Positions 27,001-37,882 of a DNA stretch of 64,000 nt are shown here, one piece after another. Positions within the stretch are counted from its first letter, which is position 1, and the number at the start of each line of letters is the position of its first letter. The translations under genes were made by a program, and so were the position numbers. Below the pieces are notes generated by a model that was not told the origin of the DNA, did no database searches, and saw only the letters and a program-made list of their open reading frames with translations. Source of the DNA: Stratiolaelaps scimitus (taxonomy: Eukaryota > Arthropoda > Arachnida > Mesostigmata > Laelapidae); the NCBI GenBank assembly GCA_019614645.1, contig JABWDB010000015.1, positions 1,364,001 to 1,428,000 on the forward strand, given 5' to 3'.

Positions 27001-30000
27001 AATATGAGGCCATCGGGATTATTATCAATGTACCCATCGAGCTGATTACAAAGGTGAGATAGAAAAGACATAAATAGGGGGAAAGAAAGAGAGAAAGAGA
27101 TGTGAGTCCACTTCAATTCGGTCTCCGCTATAAATTCAGTGACGTAATGTTTAGCATCGAAAACAAATGTAGAAAACTGACTGGCTAAGTCATCCGTCGT
27201 AAGTTACAAATTTCATGGGAGCATATTTGCATTTTTTTTTTCATTTGTCATATCGTAGGAATCGCTGCGCGATGCGAACTGTATGATACCACCTCACAAC
27301 AGAAATCACAGTCAGTTCGTTACCTCTGAGTGGAACTTCTCTCCAACGGCGCCGAGGTGAAGGTCAGGCCGAAGCGCACTCGTTACAGTGTCAGCCGAAG
27401 AGACCACCTATATATATATATATATATATATACACAGAATCAAACAAAAGAACAACAATAATGGGATGAGATATAATTTGCCCAGTCCAACTTACATTTG
27501 ACAGCGTTAGTCCGCTAGTCATAGGTGTGTATGATAGTTACGCACAGTGAATCAAACATGATATTTTCTCCTCTTGCTCAAATGTTTAATACCAATAATA
27601 ATTAACAATCATTGCAAATAGGTCCACTTGGGGTAACCTGTCTACTGTTTGTCGCTGCTTTTCTGTGAGCGAGGAGAAACTGTTAGAACTCCATCGATTT
27701 AATCAGCGAACCTGCTTGCGAAGACGGCGTCTTTCGCGTTCGTTCAACTCGTAGAATGCTCTGATCAAGCGTTGCTTGTAGATACACTGCCGGCTCGTCT
27801 GATCGATGCCTGGGTAGGCAGCCTTATACTCGGCCTCGTTTTGCTGGCAAAATATTGTGAACTCGCTCTCACGATGTCGACCTTTAGCGACCTTCCGATG
27901 GAAACGGGCAACCTGAAATCATTTCGGGGTTGGCCAAACTACTCAGTTACGCAGCTGAACTACTCTGCGACTAATTCACCTTTATGCTAAATACCATCAT
28001 GCATTTCCAGTCCAGCGAAGACATGTGGGACACGGCTGATACGAGAGATGAGCGGATATATGTACACTTGGACATATTACTGAGTGCCAATAGCTGATAA
28101 CGAGTAAGTACGTGCCATGCCGAAAGCAGTTGTACCGTGGACGTTAAATGTTGGCTGTGGGTTAGCCCGGGAGACTTATTAGATTATTAGTACGTGCCAT
28201 TGAGCTCTTTGTGTAGATCTGTGTTTGCACAATCTAGTTTTTTTTTTGTTTTATTCTATAAGAATATAGCTTGCTTTTTGTGTCAACATATTAATTCGTT
28301 TTTAACATTATCTTAAACGCATGTCGCATGTGGTAGCCTCTGCTCACATATTGTCAATACCGAGATTTAGCTTCCGGCCATTCGAATTAATTGCAACTGC
28401 TTCTACAGGTCTGGTCAAATCGAATTGCAATAATTGTTAAACGAATTTAATTCGCGGTCGCATTCTGCACAAAATACTGTAACGATGGACAACGAATAAT
28501 AATCATAATAATAATGATAATAGATTAGTTATATTATAACAATATAGAATATATATTATTAGCAATTAGGAAAGCCATGTGAATGTTGTAAGTAGGCTAA
28601 GGAAAGAAGGTTAGGGAAGGATTAGGATTTATCCACACGGGGAAAAATCGACCGCTTACTTTATTGTTCATCCTTTCAAGCAGGTCGACATCGGTGACGC
28701 TTTTCGTCTGCTCAATATGGTCCGTGTCCATGAGAGCTGCCGCATTTCGGATCAAAGCTGGAAACTGGTCAGGACTTTCAATCATCTGCATCTTGACGAT
28801 ATCGAGCCCGTCCTCGCCATATTGAAATTGGATTACAGACCCATCAGCGTCCCTGACCGTCTGATCGTAATTCACCATTAGCCCTTCTAGATGCTTAATT
28901 AGGCATCTGGATGAGAGAAAAATGAAGAGAGTGCATAGGTGAAAGCAAGCTGGTTTGGAGTCCGGAGAAGTTTCTTATAAATGTGATATATTTCATTTTT
29001 CATTTCATTTGAGGTTAATTTTTGAGGAATTGCTGTATTTCAATGCGTAAGTTCTCACAAAAAAAAATTATGATAAAAGGTGTATATATATAAGAAGGTC
29101 AGGATAATCTGACAAAATATAATTGTAGAAACCATGCACACCACAATGTTGTTATTTTTTCAAATCGTTAACTATTTAGTTTAATTAATTAATTACATAT
29201 CTATTTTGTCGACGACATCTAGCACCTCAGATTGTTCGTCATTTTCGTTAGTTGTCCTATTCTGAAACAAATCTACATAAATACTGTACACTAAGTATCA
29301 GCTAACTAATGCTCATATTCACATACACTTCATGATCCGATTCATTAATCTAACCTTTGCAAGTATCCCGATCGGCTGGTTTTGACAGCTGTGTCTACCA
29401 GCCCTTCACGACCGGCCATACAATGGAAGAAGAACTCCTGAGGTCGGATTCCCGTCAGGAAGCGGCCATCGATGAAACCACCAGCGCGTGGAGCCGTGTC
29501 GTACGGCCTGAACGAGGGAAGTGAGCGTCCCGAAATGTTCAAGGGGACCCTTCTGCCTTCAAGTTCGATCTGGCCGAGTAGACATGAAATCTGCATGCAG
29601 TTCACCATGCCACCCTTAGCGCCGGACTGAACCATTAATTGGAGATTGTTCGCAGGGAAGGCCGTTTGTAAGCCGTCAGGCATGCATGCTCTGTAATGAC
29701 GAAGCATAAAACGAATGATAACAACTTGTTGATATCATTCGTACCGTACTGCTGAAGATCGATGAGGCGAAATCACACAGAACAGACAGGGTCACTGAGG
29801 TTTACACACGTTTAGTATCGACAATACTGCTTTCGCATTACATTAATGATTAGGTAGATTAATTATCCATTCGATCCAGATCACTGCAACCTAAAAGATC
29901 TGAGAAGGTCTGAACAAACCTGAGGCGAATGTGAGAGTGTTGCTATGGATAAACGTGTCTCTATTCTATTGACCAGTACACAGACCTACAATAGCAGCGA

Positions 30001-33000
30001 GAGCGAAAGCACACCAAACTGAGTAATTAAGTACAAATGAAGAGCAAGCTGAGCATATGTGGCGCTATGAACCGCCTAATGAACAAGGCAACGCTAACGT
30101 CGGCTTCGTATGCATACTTGTTAATGTCGTTGTTGATCGAGTCGGTGTGATTCTTCATTGCTGCGTCCCAGCTCTTGAGAAAGCGATCCTCCCTGGCAAG
30201 ATGACCAGCCCGCATCTGTGCTGTTCTCTCATCGTCGCTAAGTTCTTCATCCTCGGCGTTCAAAGCATTCAGGGCTACTTGGTCACCTCCTCGGCGACCT
30301 TTGCGCATGATTTTGCGTCGCTTTCGATCGGCCTGTAACACAAGTGTTCGTATGTCACTTGTTGTTCGCATGTGTCCATAGAGGCTGACGCGGCAACGTG
30401 GCCCCTATCTAGGGACGCCGAGGGGGTGGATGCGGGGGACGGCAGTAATAGGGAATAACAGGACAAAAGCAGGACACGCCTCGCTTTCGCCGATTCAAGT
30501 TCGGCCTGTCGGCTTCCCTGAGGCGTGGATTTCTTCTCGTTACATTTCTTTCTCGTAGTAATGGGGCCATAAAGGGGCCGAGAAGTGTCTAGCGGGAACA
30601 GGCCGGCGGACGGCCTAAGCGAAAAATACTGTTATATGCACGTGCTCGAAATGATACACTGGCATATGTGCGCACAGAGCATCCGATTGCAGAACAACTT
30701 TGGTTACGTCACCCCACAGTCACGGTTGTGGGTGCAAGCACAAAATAATTACACTTAGCTGATATTTGCGTCGTAAGGACTCACAATTAGGGAGTTTATT
30801 ATTAGAGCATAGGATACTCGAAAACGTGCACAAATACTCATTATAATAAGAATATAGCTGAGTAATTTCCAAAGAAAAAAGGACACCTAACTAACGAGCA
30901 GTCAACTTCGGGCGCGTTTTGTCCTTCACAGCCAACAACTTATTGTAATCACCCATCGCTTTACTCACCTCCGGTGTAACCAGGATGTCTCGAATGCCGA
31001 GGGTAAATCCGTGAATTGTCTGCAGGTAGTAAGTGAACAGTCGGGCAAAACCGCTCAGGATGAGTGAGGACGTCTCGCCGCCATAAAGTTCATAGCAGAC
31101 ATGTACAAGTCCGTACTGACTAGGCCCGTAGTGAGCCTTGTCCAAAACGCCTAAGAGCAACTCGCCGTCGCGGATCAACACGAGATCTTCGGCCAGCCTT
31201 GGGTCGAGGACCTTGGCCGCGTTGGGCCACGCTTTGGCAGGGACTTTCGTTTTTCCGTAAACCGTGGGAGGCGGGGACCCTAGCGGACAGCAATTTAAAA
31301 TCACAGTTGATACAATCTGTTTGCCGGTCCACAACGTGACCGGTTTGATAATCGTTGGTGGAAGCGTCTCGATCTTTCGGTTGAGGAATGTGAGCGCGTT
31401 AAACACCAGCGTTTGATAGTCTTCTCTGGTGAAGAACTTGTCCTGCATGGTTAGCAGTGTCCCGCCGATAACATGATCCTGGATCAGGCCCGACAGGGGG
31501 GTGCCGTCCTTCGGCACAAGGTACTGCTGGTTCACACTCGCAATATGGTACGCTTCAGATCTGCCCAACTCGCCCTGTGGAAGATGCGCGTTCATTTCAT
31601 CCCCGTCAAAATCGGCGTTGTACGACTTGCAGTTGGCGTAGTGCAATCGAAGCGTTTTTTCGTCCCGAAGCACCCTAGCCTTGTGCGCCATAATCGACGG
31701 CTTGTGTAGCGTCGGCTGACGGTTGACCAAGAGTGGATCACCACTTTGCAGATGGCGGTGCACGATCTTCGTCGCATTCTTCAGCGTACCGTCAGGATTC
31801 GGCGTCAGCAGTGTTTTGGCGACGGCTTCGCGTTTCGTTTGCGAGGACGTGTCTAGCCGCATCTTGCGGCCGTCCTCGAATTCAACGAGAAGAGCGCCTG
31901 GATAGACGTCGGGTCCATTGATAACGGCTCGCCGAAGCTGTTCGACGTTGCGGGGCGTCACTGGTGTTGGATACGAGAGACGTGTGGCGAACACCATCGG
32001 AACGCCGATTTCGTCCACGTTGATATACGGATCTGGCGAGATAACCGAGCGCGCGGCAAAGTTCACTCGCTTGCCCATCATGTGCTTGCGCACCAGACCG
32101 GCTTTCTTCTCCAAGACCTGTGGCACAACCGAAACGCAACAACAACAACAGCATTAGCAAACTAGGTACGCGCGAAATGTGCTGCAACACTGGATCTTGA
32201 TCGTTCTAAACGTGGTATGTGACAGCGCTTCTTAATAATCTTTATTGATAGTCTTTTATCGTTATTGAATGATTATCTCTGTTGTATAATGTGTATGATC
32301 TTTCATGTCATTGATCGTTATTGAATGATTATCTCTGTTACTTAATGTTAATGACTTCACGACTCGTGCTGTGGCACCCCTATACGGGCAAATCTTAACG
32401 AACGCTTGGTCAAATTGTAAATAAGCCATAGTTTTTAGCGTAGCCGATGCATGTTATCGCAATATCTCACCTGCTTGACGCCTGCGCGTTCTTTCGCGTT
32501 CCGATCAAGATCCGAGTCATAAAGGACATTGATTCGCATCTGCAGCAACTTCCAATAGTGATGCATCTTCAGGTTCAGATCGCTCCCTGCCGGCTCCATC
32601 GTATTTACGTTCATCTGTTAACGTCGAGAGCGAAATAGGAGCGACAATAGTGGCAATTAGAGATTAGCGAAATTGCAAATCTAGAATAAATCGTGTAAGG
32701 TGTAGATATTTCGTAGATCTGTAAAGTCAAGTTCAAACCACTGACTCTCCAAACGCTCCGCGAGGTGAATCGCACAGTTATACTAAGATAAAATAATTTG
32801 TTGCCCATACAATACAAATATAATGTGAAGATCATTGAAAAGTGTAAGGGAAATTCAATTCTTACAGTTGGAGTAGACTTGTTTCTTGAGTAGACGAAAC
32901 GGCTGCTGAATACCATACTACTTTTTCCAATGATGAAAAGGGCATAAGACCTACTGCTATGGCTCGAATTATAATGCTAAATAAATACATTTTCCGGCCT

Positions 33001-36000
33001 GACCCACAGCCAACATTTAAAATAAATGGTACTGCTTCCGGCTGCTTGCTTCATAAGCAGTACCGTGGACGTTAAGTGTTGGCTGAGAGTCAGCCCGAAA
33101 ACCTCTCGAATCATAGTACGACTACTGCTACTACTGCTACTACTGGATACCTCGAATGTCAACATTGCGTTGGAGTTCGGCAGCGGACGTAAACTGGTCC
33201 CATCAAATCGGTGTCTGCGATCGAGCGACTAACCAAACTAAACTAAATTAAAAAAACACCCCAGTTCAACTAAAAGCTTAACTGCACGCCAAGCTGCGTA
33301 TGGGTCATGCCAACCTACCGCAAGCATCTCCATTTTCTGGTCCTTCTGCAATGGGGTGTTACCCTCCCGTACGCCGTTGCCATCCTGCTCTTTGTGTTTC
33401 ATAACGAGGAGAATGTCCTGCAGATCATGAGCCGTCCGAAGGACTCGATTGAGACACGCAGTCAACTGGTGCTCATATTTTTTGCCGTTCATAAAGTTGC
33501 ACTGAAATCAAAATATAGCAAAACAGAGCAGCCACCACAGCGCACACCACTCAACAACTGAACAACAACAAGCTGAACGAAATCTAACGAACCTCAATCT
33601 CCAGGAGCAAAGCATAGTCAATAGTATCCGATAACTAGAGGTACCTTGCATAGGACAGCGTTGGTAGGTAACATTGTTTGGGACGCGTACCCCCTTTAGC
33701 TATCGTCGGCCTGTTCTATTTTTTTTTCTATTAAATATTGTCCTCAGTTATTATATATATATATTTTCAATCGCTGTATACAAATATGGGATACGAACCG
33801 GTCTGAATTTTGGCGGGCTGACAGCGAGGACATCCATAAAGAACAAATCAGTGGGATGCTCCATGCCTCTGGATTCGGCTTCTCTTAGCGAGCCGAACAA
33901 GTAGCCCATGACGGTGTGCTCGAGGACCCACAAGTCGCGAAGATGCTTTTTCGCCTGCACTCCGGTGAGAAACGTTTGTGCTCCGCTCTCCGAGTATTCC
34001 TCCTTCAGGAAGCTTTTCTCCGCAGCTTCATTGAGGATTACCATTTCATCATCGTCGTCATCGAGACTCTTATTCCCGTAGAGACTTCTCTCCAGAACCC
34101 TGTCACACAAAGTAACAACCAGCAGATGGACAGATATGCGGTAATCAGTACATGCCGAAAGATAAATACTTAATTATGCACCCCCCCTCCCCGGAAGCGC
34201 TCTGAAAGCTTTTATATATCGCGATGTGAATGTCTCATTTGATATGAAGACGTGTCATTTTCGAGCATCCGGATATTGTATTTATGTAAATAAGTATGAT
34301 TTCCAGCTTGCTCAAAATCCACTACGGAAGTTGACTTTATGACGCACTTTTCCACGTTGTGTACGCTCGTAGGCCGATTCGTAGCCTTACTCGCGCTGAA
34401 TATAAATCTCGCCATTTCTTGAACCTGCACAGTGGACTTCACTTCGCCGCAGAACAGACACTTCTTTCGAGGCTTCATCAGGTGCTTTTGGAGAAAGTTC
34501 TTAATTAGCGTATGCTTCATCTCAACAACGTTTTTGACATCAGCTGCATGGCGCGGATCGTCGCCGGACAGCTGACGATTTTGTAAAAACTGCTCGATTT
34601 TCCGACGAACTTCGCTGGCGATATCTGGCAAGGATAACTTCTGCTGTGACATGACGCTGATAATCTCGGAGGCAATCTCCTCGATTTCGCCAGCTACACC
34701 GACAAGGCCGTATTCCAACACCTATATTAAATGGATAGTCAACGAAACCACATCCGCACATCGCATTAGAGCTTGCTTCCGCCACACATTTTGTTACAGT
34801 TCATCTCGACTATGCAATTATAGAGACCATTGATGACGCTATACTTTAATCCTTCTACTCATTCGCTACTAGCCACATTCAGCTACCCGCTTTTCGACGG
34901 ATTTTCTAGGACATATTCGAAAAATGCGCCGTAAACAACGTACGCCTTCAGGGCTACACAACCTACCAGCTATTGTGCTAGCATTCGTACCGACCTGTAG
35001 CTGGGCAAGAATCGTTTGACATGCGGCCGGCGGCGCGAGGAGTCGATGACAAGAGAAACAGCTTCCACGAAGAAGTTTGTGAAGGTCTCGAAAGTAAATA
35101 GGATTGAACGCAGGCAAAGGGAACGGAATATGTCCAATGTGTCCAGGACAGTGAAGTTGTGACAATGAGCACGTGTCGCAGACCTCGTCACGCTCCATAG
35201 CGCCTGGCGTCGCGAAAATTATGCGAAACAGTAAGAAGAACAACAACAATGGCAACAACGACAACAGAAAACGATAAGCGAATTAATTCTTAACAACAAC
35301 GTGCATAACATAATCAAATTTAACTGTCTTTAAAAATCGAAAATCTGATTCGGACAGTGTCTAATGTATGTTGAAAATATCATCATATGATATGGCACTA
35401 TCGTTTAGAAGAAACATTAGCTTTTTCGTTGCTTAATCAAATCCGACTCCTCGCATGGAGGAGGGAGGACCTTTTTCGGGTGCTCTATTTCTTTGTCAAG
35501 AATCAGTGAGTTCACTTATGTACGTAAAAAATATTGATAATTCAAAACTTTTCTTTTATATCATTGTGACAATTCAAAACGCTACTGTACAGAAGATCGG
35601 AATTACTATTTAGAACTTTCGACGACAAAAAATTGGGCTCGAAATTAGGTCTATAATATGCTTTATTTTTGAGACTATAATTTGGAGACGTTCCTGATGA
35701 ATTCCATGAAGTATAAAAAAAATATAGACATTTAGTATTCTGTATACAGTCATGAACAGGTTTATGAATATATATATTTATATTTTTGTTTTATTTCGCT
35801 CATAGTCTAAATTATGAAACAAAAGATCTCTGATGATTCATAACTACATGTAAATGTAGATATTGTACCGAAATAAAATGCGTCGAATCATCTGTGTGTG
35901 CAGGCAAAGTCAGATTAGTTATAAGGAACAGCCTAATTAGGTGGACTTTGTCATTTTCTTCTCTCATTCGTACCCATCCTTCCGTCATAGAGGCCTCCGC

Positions 36001-36142
36001 GCGCCGGGTGTCCCATCAGGTCGAACGTTTGAATGTTGCTAACTTCCATAACACTCTGTCTTTTAATTTCCTCGGACGACATCACGGTGAACGAGAGGCT
36101 CGTCACCGCGCTCGACACCGACACCGGATCAAGATCCGCCAT
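12700..36142 (-). CDS. POLR1A: RNA polymerase I largest subunit (RPA1), 21 exons
   Basis: This gene encodes the catalytic largest subunit of RNA polymerase I, which makes pre-rRNA in the nucleolus. Coding exons in transcript order: 36142-35974, 35203-34995, 34721-34312, 34099-33799, 33501-33319, 32614-32471, 32117-30969, 30332-30118, 29690-29355, 28906-28660, 27912-27712, 27407-27324, 27041-26874, 26319-26110, 25385-25089, 24603-24435, 24266-24103, 23590-23388, 22307-22151, 16961-16769, 12827-12700. They sum to 5,337 bases (1,778 residues plus stop); every junction is in phase. Human POLR1A is about 1,720 residues. Visible motifs: N-terminal clamp zinc cysteines (C65, C68, C75 with following CPGHIGH), the catalytic NADFDGD at residues 639-645 (Mg-binding D641, D643, D645), the bridge-helix region [24 protein letters not shown] before residue 1038 (given here only as a landmark for exon 9), the trigger-loop region with [17 protein letters not shown] near 1274, a Pol I-typical acidic insert at about 1446-1505, and the C-terminal [12 protein letters not shown] block. 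The ATG has an in-frame TGA 45 bases upstream. Intron 3 uses a GC donor; exon 3's end is the least certain boundary. Confidence 0.96.
12828..16768 (-). other. POLR1A intron 20 (3.9 kb)
   Basis: This intron joins the exon ending NAALLG to the last coding exon ([13 protein letters not shown]...). It has a GTACGT donor and a CAG acceptor. It is far longer than the upstream introns, GC-rich in its central part, and contains a (CA)n run at about 14,290-14,311, an (ATT)n run near 14,565-14,587 and a (TA)n run at 15,903-15,929. I find no nested gene in it that I can support. Confidence 0.75.
15903..15929. repeat. (TA)n microsatellite
   Basis: A pure TA run of about 27 bases inside POLR1A intron 20. 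Confidence 0.9.
16962..22150 (-). other. POLR1A intron 19 (5.2 kb)
   Basis: The largest intron of POLR1A, with a GTAAGT donor directly after codons for AIVR and a CAG acceptor before [10 protein letters not shown]. It includes a 93-bp CT microsatellite, short TA runs and several GC-rich stretches. The open frames in it (for example at 18,346-19,065 and 21,331-21,807) are repeat-driven or lack similarity to any family I recognise. Confidence 0.75.
18438..18530. repeat. (CT)n microsatellite, about 46 units
   Basis: An uninterrupted CT dinucleotide run of about 93 bases lying in POLR1A intron 19. It creates the artificial SLSLSL and RERERE open frames seen on the two strands. Confidence 0.97.
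23914..23939. repeat. (TA)n microsatellite
   Basis: A TA run of about 26 bases in POLR1A intron 17. Confidence 0.9.
24010..24044. repeat. (TA)n microsatellite
   Basis: A second TA run of about 34 bases in the same POLR1A intron 17, which is only 512 bases long. Confidence 0.9.
25575..25655 (-). repeat. tRNA-derived SINE-like element
   Basis: On the minus strand this block carries GGTTCGAATCCCG, a perfect RNA polymerase III B-box, preceded by a GC-rich stretch resembling a tRNA body. The expected T-arm pairing is broken and no clean seven-base acceptor stem is present, so I call it a tRNA-derived repeat and not a working tRNA. It lies inside POLR1A intron 14 and resembles the weaker block at 3,065-3,135. 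Confidence 0.4.
27409..27432. repeat. (TA)n tract forming the exon 12 splice acceptor
   Basis: The (TA)n run directly abuts POLR1A exon 12. On the minus strand it ends TATATAG, and that AG is the inferred acceptor before GTGGTCTCTTCG. The usual polypyrimidine tract is replaced by TA repeat. Confidence 0.8.
28122..28175 (+). repeat. dispersed repeat, single arm (copy 1)
   Basis: This segment in POLR1A intron 10 matches, with a few differences, the right arm of the hairpin repeat at 33,055-33,104. Shared blocks include TACCGTGGACGTTAA and TGTTGGCTG followed by AGCCCG. It lacks the opposite arm. Confidence 0.7.
32259..32341 (+). repeat. local duplication in POLR1A intron 6
   Basis: A block of about 24 bases beginning CGTTATTGAATGATT occurs twice, at roughly 32,260-32,283 and 32,316-32,340, about 55 bases apart. 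The intervening sequence is partly similar, so this looks like a diverged tandem duplication. Confidence 0.7.
32990..33104. repeat. inverted-repeat element (hairpin) in POLR1A intron 5
   Basis: The left arm (32,990-33,037) and right arm (33,055-33,104) are reverse complements of each other over about 48 bases with several mismatches, separated by about 17 bases. The arms share GTACTGCTT/AAGCAGTAC at their inner ends and TTTTC.GGC/GCCCGAAAA at their outer ends. Single-arm copies occur at 28,122-28,175, 53,005-53,035 and 53,419-53,445, so this is a dispersed family. A miniature hairpin transposon is a reasonable guess, but no coding partner or clear target duplication is visible here. Confidence 0.75.
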
Positions 36143-36338
36143 CCTGTCCCTTTTTCGATCACGTACGACGACGACAACAACAACTCACACTTCAGATCAT
36201 CACGTTGAATAAACAATATGAACAAGTCAACGGCAATCGACAGTTCCTTACGCAAACCATTCCTGCTCAGACGGGAGCTGCCCGAACGACAACTCCACGC
36301 TGCTATCGGGGGGAGCCGCACAAGAAATAGAACGCGCG

Positions 36339-36569
36339 TTGTCTGCTCGTTTGACCGTAGCCGTGCAGCCGTGCTGCAGCTGTACAAAGCGAATAGAGAA
36401 GGCAATTCGGTTTCCCACAACACATGTGGCCGCCGATCCACGTGAATTCAACGAAAGACTAAAACAGATCAAACAACAACTGGAAGGTCAACGGAGAGAG
36501 GGCCGCCAGGGCGAGGGGGACGCGCAAAATGCAAATTATGGTACGGCACCAAACTGGACGACGAAGTAA
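36339..36569 (+). other. open frame of coding-like composition in the spacer (unproven)
   Basis: The frame ends at a TAA inside GACGAAGTAACC. Its second half reads like real protein, with a charged helical stretch (NERLKQIKQQLEGQRREGR) followed by a short polar tail. There is no ATG in frame, so it would need to be an exon spliced from upstream. I do not recognise a family. It might equally be 5' untranslated sequence of PUS10 or chance. Confidence 0.15.
36439..36444. promoter_or_regulatory. CACGTG E-box
   Basis: A perfect CACGTG palindrome lies about 300 bases upstream of the POLR1A start. Myc/Max-type bHLH factors bind this sequence, and ribosome-biogenesis genes are established Myc targets in animals. 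Whether this site is used is inference. Confidence 0.35.
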
Positions 36570-37882
36570 CCTTAGGTAAAAACGGTGGGGCGTTTCATGT
36601 CTGGAATTGAGTTGGGAGCACAACGACTGCGGAGTCGAGTCTCGAAACCACTCCTGCCTTATGGATAGAGAATGAATTCGCGGCCTACAGCACGGTCGTT
36701 TTTCGGAGTTCAACACAGCAACTGGATCCCCGGTTGCCGCGGCCGAGCGAGCCCGCCCGCCAAATCAATGCGCCTACTGTATTCAGTGCCACAGAACGTA
36801 CCACAGCGACTCAGCGTACCACGACACTCACTCCAGGCTATTTCTGTGGATGCGAATCGTTGTGCTTGTGTTTTTGTGTGGATATTCGATTCTAGAAATA
36901 TTGGGACGAATTTTCCGCTAGCGCCGTGACCTCCCCACTGAAAATTGTGCGACATCGACCTATCGTGGTATCGGCTTAGGCCGGCCTATTAGCACTTCTA
37001 GTTATCCGGTAAGTTCCTGGCGTCTAGGCCTAACGTTTACAGCCTCTGAGGCCCTGTTTCAACACATTTTTTCGGCTAAAGCAAGCCGATTTTCGTAATT
37101 TTTGCGGCGTAGTCATGCGAAGTAGCGAGTGTCTTCGCGCGACTCCGGCGCTGCCGTCCTCCATTGCGGTATAGATGGACGACGGCCATAGTAAAAAATG
37201 GTGGACAAAGCCGCCATCGGCCAGCAATGGCGTCCTTCTTGGCCGCCGATGTCGGCACAGCAGGCCACTCTCGAGCTGGCCGGCAGCGACAACAATTCGT
37301 GCCCACGTTCCGGACGCGGCGAGTGCTAGCGAGCTCGGCATGTGAAATTTCGTCGCGTTGACAACGCCGCTTCGCCACCCCACCAGGCCAACTTGGTGCT
37401 AAGAAGCACCAGCAGTAGCATGTGGAGCAGGTATTTGGGACGCACGCAGAGATTTTCCCGTAGGACGCCTTGTCTGCACCTCGTCTTCTCACGCTAATTA
37501 CGTTCGATTCTATACACCACATGGTGTTTGTCTCACGGCGGTGTTGTCGAGTTATCGCCTGCACAACGACAAAGAAGTGTCTGCCCCCCAATTCAGAAAC
37601 AACTCAACCGAAATCAAAAATGCCTTAGCTCTCGTTGTAGTCTCTGCTGCTGCTGCTGCTAGTGAATTAGACAACGTTGCCTGATCTAGTAGTTGCTTAT
37701 ATTAATTAGTAGTAGCTGTTGTTGTAGTGCACCACGAATAGTTGACCTGATCGTCATCGTCGTGTTTGGTGAAGGACGTCGGCATATCAACAAGCATATT
37801 CAGCCTCCACACACTTCTTTGCTCAAATACTCGACCTGTTTTCCCCTTCTTTCCTGCACCTCCTGAGCGAGTGGCTTGAATC

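Larger units (their letters stand above)
36143..37882. promoter_or_regulatory. divergent spacer between POLR1A and PUS10
   Basis: The two start codons face away from each other across 1,740 bases, so both promoters and 5' untranslated regions must lie here. No obvious TATA box is placed suitably for either gene. A palindromic E-box CACGTG lies at 36,439-36,444. The spacer includes CAA/GTT and CTG/GCT trinucleotide-rich stretches, and one open frame (about 36,339-36,569, plus strand) that I treat separately. Confidence 0.6.

Noticed and set aside
34425..34430. A GT donor (CAG|GTTCAAG) inside POLR1A exon 3
   Set aside because: It ends in phase 0, but the next exon needs two bases carried over, so the frame would break. 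It would also remove coding-like sequence.
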